This document shows positions 19,957 to 30,250 of a stretch of DNA of 64,000 bases, piece after piece; within the stretch, counting starts at the first letter, position 1; each line of letters begins with the position of its first letter. The stretch comes from Protopterus annectens. Taxonomy: Eukaryota > Chordata > Ceratodontiformes > Protopteridae. The stretch spans positions 904,821,677 to 904,885,676 of the forward strand of contig NC_056744.1 of assembly GCF_019279795.1 (NCBI RefSeq). The letters are read 5' to 3'. A program made the translations under genes and the position numbers. The notes beneath the pieces were generated by a model that saw nothing but the letters and a program-made list of their open reading frames with translations, was not told where the DNA came from and ran no database searches.

Positions 19957-20990
19957 CTAAATAGCATTAGGAGTGGCTATAAGGCCCTGCAGAACTGCAG
20001 TGGCAAAGCCTGCCCTGGATTTGGAGAAGAGAGGCAAATAAGGCTTTGTGAAGGTATGAACAAAGCTCCAAGTAGCAGCTTCTAGAATGTCTTTGGTTGG
20101 AACTCCTCTAAGAAAGGCTGCTGAAGTAGAGGCAGCCCTGATGGAATGTGACCCGATTCCCCTGGGCACAGGTTTACCATGGTGCAAATAGCAAAACGAA
20201 TGCAGTGGCTTATCCACTTAGAAATAGTCTGCTTTGATACAGCCTTCCCTTCTAATCCTGAAGCAAATGCCACCAGTAGTTGCTCAGACTTTCTTAGAGA
20301 TTTGGTCCTGTTTAAGTAGAATCTTAGTTATTTGTGAACGTCCAATGAATGCAGAATTCGCTCCCCCTTGTTCTGTGGATTTGGGTAAAATGTTGGCAGG
20401 TGAATTGTTTGGTTAAGAGCCACACTGGATACCACCTTAGGCATAAAGGAAGGATTGGTCCTGAGGGACACCCTGTCCAGGTAAAATGTAATAAAAGGCT
20501 CCACAGCCATGAGAGCCTGTAGTTCTGAAACCCTTCTTGCTGATGTAATTGCCAAGAGGAAAGCGGTTTTCCAAGATAAAAATGTTATATCCGTAGTAGC
20601 TGCTGGTTCAAAAGGCGGCAGGGTGAGTTTTTTCCAGCACAAAGTTGAGGTCCCATGCAGGAGTTGGTGATCTTCTGGGAGGCCTTAAATTTTTGGCCCC
20701 TCTAAGATACAGTCTTTACACAGGATGAGAAAAGAGGGGAGGCTACGTGTTGGAATGAGCCGAGATGGCAGAGGCATGGATTTTTATTGAAGAAAAAGAT
20801 AGGCCCTCGTCAAGCATCTCGGTCAAGTATTGTAAGATCTGAGGGATATTTGGTTTTGCTGTGTCCGTTCCTTGTGCTTCGTTCCAAGCACAGAATCTCT
20901 TCCATTTATCAGCATAAGACTTTCTAGTACTAGGCAAACAACATCCATCAGATTTACTGAGAGGTGTTGTTTGAATACTTAAATGATCAG
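19957..20990 (-). pseudogene. YR, DIRS-e, frameshifted
   Basis: C-terminus (GSHSIRAASTSAAFLRG, EAATWSFVHTFTKPYLPLF) at 20217-19957: HSTR has become HSIR and the catalytic-tyrosine HYH has become PY with a base loss. The middle at 20642-20328 keeps FEPAA, ITSARRVSELQAL and VALNQTIHLPTFYP. The N-terminus (STRKSYADKWKRFCAWNEA) is at 20937-20743. At least four frame breaks. Confidence 0.83.
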
Positions 20991-22035
20991 CTATGCTGCA
21001 AGGTTCAGAGTTTGGAGCAGAGTGTGCAGAATTTTATTGTTCTGCTGAGACAGTAGATGAGGTATATGAGGCAAGTACCAAGGAGGGAGTTGAGACTAGA
21101 CTAGAATTGGGTACCAGTGCTGGCGAGGCCAGTCCGGAGCAATCAGGATCATTTTTGTTTTATCCTGTCTGACCTTTAGTAAGACCTTGGAGAGAAGAGG
21201 CAGAGGGGGGAAAGGCATAGACTGACAGGTTTTTCCAACTGAAGGATAGGTCATCCACTTTCCATGCTTGCCTGTGATAAGTACTTGTGCAGAATTTGTC
21301 CAGTTGATAATTTTGGGGAGAGGCAAATAGATCTATGTCTGGGCTCCCCCATTTCTGTGTTACCATGCTGAAGATTTGTGGATCCAGTGTCCACTCGTGT
21401 GGGTCCATAAGATTTCTGCTTAGGTCATCTGCTAGAGTATTTCGTCTTCCTGGCAGGAATTGAGCTTGAAGATGTACTTGGTAAATCAAAGCTGTGTTCC
21501 ACAATGCCATGGCTAGTCTGCAAAGGGAGTAGGAATGTGTACCCCCCTGCTTGCTCATGTACCACATAACGGTGGTGTTGTCCATCTTTACCAATAGTTG
21601 TCCTGGATGAAGTAAGTCGCTGAAGGCTGTCAGAGCATTCTGAACAGCTAGCATCTCTTTCTGGTTGATATGCAGATGCATTTGTTTTGGGCTCCATATG
21701 CCCTGAATCTATCTACCCACCAGGTGGGCCCCCCAAGCATAGTCTGATGCGTCTGTAGTTACAGTTTGGGTGGCAGGGGGTAGAGTGAATGACAGTCCCT
21801 TGTTTTGGTGACATGTCTCTGCTCACCAAAGAAACTCCTGTTGTAGGCAGGGAATGAGAGGAATCAGTTTCTAGACTGAAGTTTCCTCATATGCAGTCTT
21901 ACATATGGAATTAGTAGAACGCAGGATGCCATGAACCTCAAAGCCTGCAGAATTTGTCTTGCAGATAACTGGGTTTTTGTTGCCATCTGTTTGAAGTATG
22001 TTGTCAGTTGCCTTTGTTTGTCTGAAAAATAAATC
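20990..22035 (-). pseudogene. pol remnant (RNase H and methyltransferase-like) with RT deleted, DIRS-e
   Basis: An open stretch at 21681-21160 holds MDNTTVMWYMSKQGG, LADDLSRNLMDPHEW, KWGSPDIDLFASPQN and YAFPPSASSLQG. Upstream, NPVICKTNSAGF and ICKTAYEETSV (22000-21880) are the RT thumb region in a shifted frame. Directly upstream of that, at about 22035, comes gag sequence (EDEAKSMQTVKDL), so RT fingers, palm and the catalytic Asp pair are gone. Confidence 0.83.
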
Positions 22036-23588
22036 TTTTACAGTTTGCATAGATTTAGCTTCGTCTTCCATTTTCTTTAAAACCTCTTTTGCCTTATTAC
22101 CAGAGTATCATGCTGTAAAGGGGCATATTTAGCTTTAACATGATCAGGCAGATTTTACTCGAGCCAGGCATGCCTTCTAATCACAGATCCAGTAACTGTG
22201 GCCCTGCAAGAGGCCTCCAAGGAATCAAAACCACACTGCAAAGTATGTTTTCCAATTTGTTCTGCTGCATGCAATAATTCCTGCAATTCTTTATTTTCCA
22301 CACAATCAGAAATAATCATTTTCTGTTTCAATAAGCCCATAACATGCTGTTGATATTAAAGCATATGAATCTGGCAGTTTAAGGCCTTAATTGCCAAGGT
22401 TGCAGACGTATAAACCTTCTTTCCCCATCTATCCAGTGCCCTGGAATCTCTGTCAGAGGGGGTAGGGTTTTTGGCTGTAGAAGCCTTTACAGCTTTGGGA
22501 CCCTGTGAGAAAGTCTCAGGATCAGCAGCAGGATTTTTGAACAGAAATTTGTGGGAGTCAGGAACCCTGTAATATCTGTCTGGCTTACTAGGAGCCGAAG
22601 GTAGGGAATCAGGAGCCATGCTTGACTCCGAAAACACAACAATGTCTAATACAGGAGGTATTGCCAAAGGCCTATGCTGAGGAAGGAGGAGGAAATCCCC
22701 AAGCCTCTTTTTTGATTCAGAGAAATCCTGACTCTCCCAATGAAAATGTTCCCTTAAAGTATGCAAAGTTTCTCCAAAAGAATAATCCTCAGGAGGAGAT
22801 GCAGATGGGATGGATTCTTCTGCATCAGAATCCTCATAGGGTGGAATAGAAAATTCCTGATCAGAAGAAATGGAAACCTGATCTAAAGATTCATAATCAG
22901 TGTCTTGCCTAGGCCTCTTAGCAGGGGGTGGGGGGGTTGGGATCGCCTGATCAAGGTAATTAAGTCCTCAGCCATTTTGAATCATCTGTTTTTTAGGTGT
23001 AGGGGCCTGAGCACGTGGCTCATGAGTCAGTTTTTTAGACTTGGATGTTTTTGACCTTGTTTTTGCAGCTGGCGTCGGTTTTATATAAAAATGTTGAGGC
23101 CTGAAAACACCCTCAGAAGCTGGTGCCTGCTCAGCGGCTCCGGACCCATCCATGGGAGAGACATCCGCGGGTTCAATACTCTGAGAAACTCGCGGCATAC
23201 CAGACTTCACATGGGTCTCGGTAGAGGCCTGCGACTCAACGGTAGCAGGAATCATGGGCTGCGAAAGCACCTCACTGAGTACTGGCGACTGGCTTAGGAG
23301 AAGCTTAGTCTGTTCTGGACCTCGACGGTCTGTCTCTTTCTATGCGTTTTTTGTGAACTCCGGTAGTCGGATTGCTAACCAACAACATTTCAGGGTAATT
23401 AAATCTGGATCCAAATATTTTGAAGCAAAAATGCACCGACGCTTAATAGTGCGTTGGTTAAATCTAGCACAAAACCAACAGCAAGGCACGTTATGATCTG
23501 GGCCTAGGCAAGGAATACAGTACAAACAAAAATCCTTATGAGGTATTTGCTTCCCACAAGTAATGCAATTAACAACTTTTACTGACAT
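22030..23588 (-). pseudogene. gag, DIRS-e
   Basis: ATG at 23588 (MSVKVVNCITCGK). The zinc-finger array reads HKDFCLYCIPC, GPDHNVPCCWFCARFNQ. The linker at 23270-22968 is Ser/Thr/Pro-rich. The core (HFHWESQDFSESKKRLGDFLLLPQHRPLAIPPVLDIV) is at 22766-22600 and the C-terminal core (HTLQCGFDSLEASCRATVTGSVIRRHAWL) at 22340-22155. RG tail is lost in the deletion near 22035. This gag supplies the empty site that dates DIRS-d. Confidence 0.82.
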
Positions 23589-23697
23589 CGGTAAGGGAGC
23601 AAGAAAAAGTTTCCCCAATGGGGTACTTAGTTGAAGACTTCGGTTCTGAAACTCGAATGCGAAAATTTCTGGAGTCGGCTGACCGGCCACTTGCGAA

Positions 23698-23907
23698 AGT
23701 ACAGTTTTGTACCTACCATAAATGTAGATGTTCGAGTTCACCCTGCTGCAGTCATCACACTTGGGTTATCCTGCCGTCAGGCGGTCCCGCAGTCGGCCTG
23801 AGTTCCTAAGTCTTGGTCCGGCGTCGGTTGCTGTCGCTTCTTCCCTGACGTCAGTGCGCCAGGGGTTTATAAGAGGCATCCGACTCCATTTTCTTCAGTT
23901 TTTCTTG
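23698..23907 (+). promoter_or_regulatory. Left terminal repeat of DIRS-f with rightward promoter
   Basis: Extension 23698-23738, inverted repeat 23739-23907. TGACGTCA at 23846-23853. The TATA box is altered to GGGTTTATAAG near 23862. Spacer 23908-24026 holds GCAAATACACCA near 23945. Confidence 0.83.
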
Positions 23908-24026
23908 CCCCAAATCATATAAAAATAAAATACCTTCAGGCAAGCAAATACACCACAGAGGTTGTATAGGATAGAATGGTATAGATAAGTCCAGCTAGTT
24001 CAGAGGGGATGGAAGGAGGGTAACCT

Positions 24027-24125
24027 GGACTGCAGCAGGGTGAACACTAACATCTACATTTATGGTAGGTACAAAACTGTACTATGTTCAACGTGTTACC
24101 CTGCTGCAGTCATCACACTTGGGTT
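24027..24125. repeat. ICR of DIRS-f
   Basis: Left-end complement 24027-24083; antisense right-end copy 24084-24125 (ATGTTCAACGTGTTACCCTG), matching the right terminus at 32255 except for a short gap. Confidence 0.83.
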
Positions 24126-24183
24126 GAATCCCAAAGCTAAGGATGGGTGGTGGAGTTAAACCTGCAAAACGGCAGTGGCAAAA

Positions 24184-24398
24184 AGTACAGTTTTGTACCT
24201 ACCATAAATGTAGATGTTAGAGTGGTTATGCTGCTGCAGTCATCACACTTGGGTTATCCTGCCATCAGGCGGTCCCGCAGTCGGCCCGAATTCCAAAGCC
24301 TTGGTCCGGCGTCGGTTGTAGTCGCTTCTTCCCTGACGTCAGTGCGGCAGGAGTATAAAAAGAGGCAGCCAACGCCATTTTCTTCAGTTTTTCTTGCC
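24184..24398 (+). promoter_or_regulatory. Left terminal repeat of DIRS-g with rightward promoter
   Basis: Extension 24184-24227, inverted repeat 24228-24398. TGACGTCA at 24334-24341, TATAAAA at 24354-24360, GCCATTTTCTTCAG after it. Spacer 24399-24581 holds GCAAATACACCA near 24483. Confidence 0.85.
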
Positions 24399-24581
24399 CC
24401 AGATGTCAGGTGCCCCAAACTAAGTAGGCAAAATGAAAAGCTTGCAAAACATACCTTAGTGAAAAACAGTAGTACTAGTTGTAAGCAAATACACCATATA
24501 GACATGCATCCCAAAGGTTGATGTACATGGAGGTATAAGAAAAGCCTTGTTAGGTAGAGGGGATGGAGGGAGGATAACCTG

Positions 24582-24666
24582 GACTGCAGCAGCATAACCA
24601 CTCGAACATCTACATTTATGGTAGGTACAAAATTGTACTATGTTTTTCGTGCTATGCTGCTGCAGA
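24582..24666. repeat. ICR of DIRS-g, truncated by the deletion
   Basis: Left-end complement 24582-24640; antisense right-end copy from 24641 stops after GCTGCTGCAG at about 24666, where RT sequence (AGAATTGATAATG) begins. TGCAG is shared by both partners of the junction. Confidence 0.83.
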
Positions 24667-25200
24667 GAATTGATAATGCGTTGTGCCTGCCAAAAATCTG
24701 AGGTATCTTCTGCAATCTTGTCTGATAGGGACATGCAGGTATGCCTCTTGGAGGTCCAACATTACCAGCCAAGACTCCTTGCCCAGCATGGGAAGAAGCT
24801 GCTGTAGTGTGAGCATTTTGAATTTGGGTATGTCCAGGTATGTGTTTAGAATTGAAAGGTCTAAGATGGGTCTCCAGGCTTTGTCCTTTCTTGGTACTAG
24901 AAACAGTCTTGAGTAAAATCCTTGACCTTGCTCTTTTGCAGGTACCTTCTGAATTGCTTTCATGTTCATGAGAGCTGAAATTTGCTTTTGTGCCTCTGGC
25001 CATTGGTTTGTTGGCAGATTTGGCATGCCTCTCATCAGTGGTAAAGTGTGAAAATGAAATCTGTAGCCTCGGGTAATAATATCCAGAACCCATTTGTCCT
25101 TTATGATGTGCCAATTTTGTGGAAAAAGAGCCAGTTTTCCTCCTAGAGGTGCTGCCTGGGCAATTTTGCTTGGCAGGCAAAGAGGAAAGTCATTGAGTTT
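24667..25200 (-). pseudogene. RT N-terminal fragment, DIRS-g
   Basis: The open frame 25035-24652 has GFYSRLFLVPRKDKAWRPIL, LVMLDLQEAYLHVPIRQ and CRRYLRFLAGTTHYQFSA, then ends at the deletion before the SALPFG motif and YLDD. Upstream pol N-terminus is at 25180-25040 in another frame. Confidence 0.87.
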
Positions 25201-26993
25201 GTTTTCTGAAGGGTTAAGGTCGGTCGTCTCCCCCTCTTTGAGCTGATGTTTGCCATTGTCTAGGCCTGAAGGTACCTTGTGCCTGGCCTCTGCCCCTAGG
25301 GTGTCTGTACCTACCCCTTTGGGGTCTGTCTGAAGCAGGAAAGGACCAGTTTTTTGATGGCCAGTTTCTGCTGAAGCGAGGAGGTTGTACCTGTAAAAAA
25401 TCTTTAACTGTTTGCATTGATTTTGCCTTTTCTTCCATTTTCTTTAAATCTTCCTCTGCTTTGACACCAAATAACGCATCCTTTTGCAGTGGAGCATCCA
25501 GTAACTTTGCTTTGACATGTTCTGGTAAGGTCTGCTCTTTTAGCCAAGCATGTCTACGTATTACAGACCCTGTGACCGCTGCTCTACAAGAGGCCTCCAA
25601 AGAATCAAAACCACACTGCAAGGTATGTTTTCCCACTTGTTCTGCTGCATGCAACAAATCTTGCATCCCTTTGAAATCTAGTTGATCTGTTTGAGGGATC
25701 ATTTTCTGTTTTAACTGAGTAAGCAAGTACTGCTGGTATTTAATCATGTGGAATTGGCAGTTTAATGCCCTCATGGCCAAAGTGGCAGAGGTATACACTC
25801 TTTTCCCCCATCTTTCTAATGCCCTGGAATCTCTTTCTGCAGGTAGTGGATTCTTAGCAGTAGAGGCCTTTACCCTTTTGGGACCCTGGGAAATGGTTTC
25901 TGGGTCTGCAGGAGGGCTTTTATATAAAAACTTGTGAGAGTCAGGGACTCGATAGTATCTGTCTGGTTTAGGTGGTGCTGGAGGTAAGGAATCTGGATTT
26001 AGACTGGATTCAGTGTAGACATCATCCAGAATGTCTAAAACAGGAGGAATGACTAGGGGTCTATGCTGAAGTAGAAGAAGAAACTCACGGAGTCTTTTCT
26101 TGGAGTCAGAGTAATCTTGTCCTTCCCAGTGGAAATGCTCTCTCATGGTGTGCAGGTTTCCCCAAAAGAGAAGTTTTCAGGGTGGGGGGGGGGGGACAGA
26201 GGGAATAGACTCCTCAGCATCTGAGTCTTCATAGAGAGGGAAGGGGTAATCCTGTTCCTCAGAGTCTGCTGAGGAAATGGATTCCTGGTCAGGAGGAGGC
26301 AAATCTTCCTCCAGTCTAGGTCTTTTGTTAGGAGGGGGCTGGGAACCTCTGATAAGGGTAATCAGGTCCTCCGCCATTTTGAGCATCTGTTCTTTAGGCA
26401 TAGGGGCCTGTGTGGGAGTCTGTGGACCCGGTTTCTTAACCTTTGGAAGCTTAATGTACGACTTAACTGAGAGAGTAGTCGATTTAAAGACGCTAACTGA
26501 GAGAGTAGTCGATTTAAAGACGCCTTCTGAAACCGAAGGCCTGTCCATAGTCTCCGGATTGCCGCAAGGGTTGGCGTCCACGAGTTGAGGAGGAACAGGC
26601 TTCAGTGGCCAAGTAGATTCTGACTGAGAGGTAGTCGTATTTTCTAAATCTGCGGTAGTCAGGGGCTGCGTAGGCGCCTCACTGAATACCGGAGATCCGG
26701 CAGCAGGCCTAACCGAGACCTCGGTATCTGGTCTAGGCTGCCTGTCTTTGTCCTTGCGTTTTTTAAACATAGCAGTTGTCGGAGGTTCCGACGACATGAT
26801 GTAGTTGAATTTTCTGCCAAAATAATGTCGGGCGGTATCAGCCCGACGCTTAATAGCGCGTTTATTGAATCTAGCGCAAAACCGACAACCAGAAACGTCG
26901 TGGTCTGGGCCTAGGCAAGGAATACAATAAGAATGAAAATCCTTGAGGTATTTGCTTCCCACAAGAAATACAATTATTAACTTTGTCTGACAT
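25200..26993 (-). pseudogene. gag, DIRS-g, one frameshift
   Basis: ATG at 26993 (MSDKVNN). Zinc-finger array HSYCIPC, GPDHDVSGCRFCARFNK at 26940-26860. The linker holds a 30-bp tandem duplication (26462-26523), then YEDSDAEESIPSVPPPPP, where a run of 12 G on the plus strand at about 26182-26193 causes the shift. The C-terminal 310 codons (26146-25214) are open: HFHWEGQDYSDSKKR, LVIPPVLDILDDV, TLQCGFDSLEASCRAAVTGSVIRRHAWLKEQ and an RG-rich tail. Confidence 0.87.
26462..26523. repeat. 30-bp tandem duplication in gag linker of DIRS-g
   Basis: AACTGAGAGAGTAGTCGATT...AAAGACGC occurs twice in direct succession, adding ten codons in frame (SVFKSTTL repeated). Confidence 0.9.
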
Positions 26994-27125
26994 CGGTCTG
27001 AGGCAAGAAAAGTTTCCCCAACGGGGTACTTAGCTTTATAGAAGACTTCGGCTGAAATTCTGTTCGAAAATCTCAGGAGCTGGCCGACCGGCACTTGCGA
27101 ACTGCTTCTGCTTCGGGCACCGTGC

Positions 27126-27309
27126 GGCAAGAAAGACTGAAGAAAATGGCGTCAGCTGCCTCTTTTATACCCCTGCCGTACTGACTTCAGGGAAGAAGCG
27201 ACTACAACCGACGCCGGACCAAGGCTTTGGAATTCGGGCAGACTGCGGGACCGCCTGACAGCAGGATAACCCAAGTGTGATGACTGCAGCAGCACAGCAC
27301 GATGAACAT
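27126..27309 (-). promoter_or_regulatory. Right terminal repeat and sense promoter of DIRS-g
   Basis: Inverted repeat 27126-27294, extension 27295-27309. The CRE-like site is changed on this side (TGACTTCA instead of TGACGTCA). TATA (plus TTTTATACCCC near 27163) and GCCATTTTCTTCAG remain. Confidence 0.83.
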
Positions 27310-28320
27310 CCAGCTCTAATCTTAGAATATAGAGGTAAGTGATAGTGTTTGGTGAAGGTGTGCACTGAACTCCAAGTTGCAGCTTCCAGAATATCCATGG
27401 TTGGCACCCCCCTGAGAAAGGCTGCTGCTGTAGCCCTGGTGGAGTTGGACCTAATGTTAGCAGGTACCGGTTTCCCATGATGCGTGTAGCAGAAACGTAT
27501 GCAATGTCCTATCCATTTTGAAATGGTCTGTTTTGAGATAGCTTTTCCTTGTGATCCTTCAGCATAGGCTACAAAGAGCTGGTCAGATTTTCTGAAAGCC
27601 TTAGTTTTATCCAAGTAGTAACGTAATTGCCTGTGAATGTCCAAAGAGTGCAGGAGTCTTTCTCCTTTGTTCTGGGGATGTGGGAAAAAGGTGGGCAAAT
27701 GAATGGTTTGGTTTAGGGCCACACTGGATACCACCTTTGGCATAAAGGAAGGGTTAGTTCGTAGAGAAACTCTGTCTTGATGAAAAATGAGGAAAGGCTC
27801 CACTGCCATTAGTGCCTGTAGCTCAGACTCTTCTAGCTGAAGTTAGTTAGTAGCAGGGCAGTTTTCCATGAAAGAAATTTTAAATCAGCTGAAAAAGCTG
27901 GTTTAAAGGGCGGCAGTGTAAGCTTTTCCAGAACAAAGTTGAGATCCCAAGTAGGTGTTGGTGCTCTCCTGGGCGGTCTTATGTCCTTAGCCCCTCTGAG
28001 GTACTGTCTCAAGAGTGGATGTGAAAATAAAGGAGGATCCATGTTGTAATGAGCTGAAATTGCTGAGGCATGGATCTTAATAGACGAAAAGGAAAGTCCT
28101 TTGTGCAACATCTCAGTTAAATATTGTAGAATCTGAGGAATGTTTGGATCAAGGGTATTTTGGCCTTTAGCCTGGTTCCAGGCGCAAAATCTTTTCCATT
28201 TGTCTGAATAGGTTTTCCAGGTGCTGGGCCTCCTGGCCTCCAGAATGACATCCATAACAGCTTTGGATAGAGGTGTTGGCTGGTTGTTTAGGTAATTTGC
28301 CATGCAGCCAGGTTTAAAGT
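27310..28320 (-). pseudogene. YR, DIRS-f
   Basis: N-terminal part in the frame ending at 27833: VILEARRPSTWKTYSDKWKRFCAWNQ, LQYLTEMLHKGLSFSSIKIHAS, then WDLNFVLEKLTLPPF, ending LLLTNFS because small deletions remove the ITSARRVSEL block with its catalytic Arg (27830). The C-terminal part starts at 27809 with KVVSSVALNQTIHLPTFFP, KWIGHCIRFCY and EAATWSSVHTFTKHYHLPLYS (catalytic Tyr kept). The usual HSTR box reads NSTR, so the catalytic His is lost too. Its last bases are at 24130-24183 beyond DIRS-g. Confidence 0.87.
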
Positions 28321-30250
28321 CTTGAGCTGGCTGTGTAGAATCTGATTGTCTCGCTGGGTGACCAGGTGAGGAATTTGTGGTAAAATCCATGGTGGGCCGT
28401 GGGCCATGTTCCTTAGAATTGGATACCAGTGCTGGCGTGGCCAGTCTGGTGCAATGAGTATCATTTGTGGCACCTCTAATCTGACTTTCAGCAGTACCTT
28501 TGCTAGAAGAGGCAGTGGAGGAAAGGCATACACTGTTAATGCTTTCCAACTGAATGAGAGGGCGTCCACTTTCCAAGCTTGTGGGTGGAATGTCCTTGTG
28601 CAAAATTTTTGAAGCTGGTAGTTTTGGGGGTTGGCAAACAGATCTATGGCTGGGCGTCCCCATTTTTGAGTTATCATTGCAAATACTTGTGGATCTAGTT
28701 TCCACTCGTGGGGATCCATGATGTTTCTGCTTAGGTCGTCTGCCAATGTGTTTCTCTTTCCTGGCAGGAATTGTGCTTGTAGTTGAACTTGGTAAGACAG
28801 TGCTGTGTTCCACAAGGTCATTGCTTGCCTGCATAGAGGGTAGGAATGTGTGCCCCCTTGCTTGTTTATGTACCACATTACTGTGGTATTGTCCGTCTTT
28901 ATTATTAGTTGTCCTGGGTGTAAGAGGTCCTTGAAAGCTTAGGGCATTCTGTACTGCTAGCATTTCTTTTTGATTGATCTGCAGTGCATTTGCCCTGAAT
29001 GCACTGTCCTGCCATGTGTGCTCCCCAGGCATAGTCCGATGCATCTGTTGTCATAGTTTGCCTGGCTGTGGGTAAGATGAAAGGCTGACCCTTGTTGAGG
29101 TGACATGCCTGTGCCCACCACAGAAACTCCTGTTGAAGGCAGGGAATGAGTGGTATCATTGTTTCCAAGCTGTGGCTGTGCTGAGTCAATACGCTTTTCA
29201 GGTACTATTGTAATTTCCTCATATGCAGTTTTGCAAATGGTATTAGTAGTATGCAAGATGCCATGAATCCCAAGGCCTGCAGAATTTTTCTTGCAGGGAG
29301 TTGGGTCTTTGTTGCCATTATTTTGAAGTATTGAGTCAGCTGTTGTTGCTTGTCTGGCATGAGGTAAGCCATCTGGGCCGTTGTATTCAAGCTGGCACCC
29401 AGGAATATTATGTTTTGTGAGGTCACTAGTTTTGATTTCTTTTCGTTTACTGTGTACCCTAGGCAACTTAGGTGTTTGACAAATGCCAGATGCTTTAAAA
29501 GAATGTCCTTGCTTTCTGCTTGAATAAGGCAGTCGTCCAGGTATGGGTATATCTGAATTCCTCTGTCTGCAGTATGCGATTACTGGTGCCAGGCATTTTG
29601 TGAAGACCCTGGGCGCAGTAGATAAGCCAAAGGGCAGTGCAGAGAATTGATAATGGATTGAACCTGCAATAAAGCGGAGGTATCTTCTGCAATTTTGTCT
29701 GATAGGGACATGCAGGTATGCCTCCTTGAGGTCCAACGTTACTACCCAAGCATTCTTGCCCAGCATGGGAAGAAGCTGCTGTAGTGTTAGCATCTTGAAT
29801 TTTGGTACTTGCAGACAGGTGTTCAGAACTGAAAGATCCAGAATGGGTCTCCATGCTTTGTCCTTTCTTGGGACTAGAAAGGGTCAAGTAAAATCCTTGT
29901 CCTTGCTCCTGTGTAGGTACCTGTTGAATGGCTCTCATGTCCATGAGAGCTGTAATCTGTTTTTGTGCCTCTGCCCATTAATTTGGTGGCAGGTTTGGCA
30001 TTCCTTTTATCCTTGGCAAGGTATGAAAGTGGAATCTGTATCCTTGTGAGACAATGTTTAGGACCCATTTGTCTTTTGTGAAGATGTGCCAATTGTCTGC
30101 AAAAAGTGATAATTTTCCTCCCAAGGGAGCTGCCAAGAGAGATTTGCTTGGTAGTTTGAAGGCCAAGTCATTGTGTTTGCCTTCTGCTAGCTTGGGGCAT
30201 GTCTCCTCCTTTCTGGGTAGCAGTACCCCATTGGCGAGGTTTGTAAGGGC
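28288..30250 (-). pseudogene. pol (RT, RNase H, methyltransferase-like), DIRS-f
   Basis: The C-terminal part is open at 28878-28288: MWYINKQGGTHSYPLCRQAM, LADDLSRNIMDPHEWKL, KWGRPAIDLFANPQNYQLQKF, YAFPPLPLLAKVLLKV and IAPDWPRQHWYPIL. RT is open at 29793 onward: LTLQQLLPMLGKNAW, LDLKEAYLHVPIRQ, SALPFGLSTAPRVFTK; it then shifts near 29560 so that the YLDD segment is out of frame. A shift in GFYxxLFLVPRK near 29880 breaks the N-terminus. The RNase H Asp box (TTDASDYAWGAHMAG) is at 29189-28990. Confidence 0.86.

Larger units (their letters stand above)
24184..27309 (-). mobile_element. DIRS-g retrotransposon, internally deleted, nested in DIRS-f
   Basis: 3.1 kb. Left end AGTACAGTTTTG at 24184, right end ...GATGAACAT at 27309. 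YR, methyltransferase-like, RNase H and the YLDD part of RT are missing: the ICR runs straight into mid-RT at about 24666. It is a non-autonomous deletion derivative with both ends, RT start and gag kept. Flanks join to a continuous DIRS-f YR 3' end. Confidence 0.9.
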
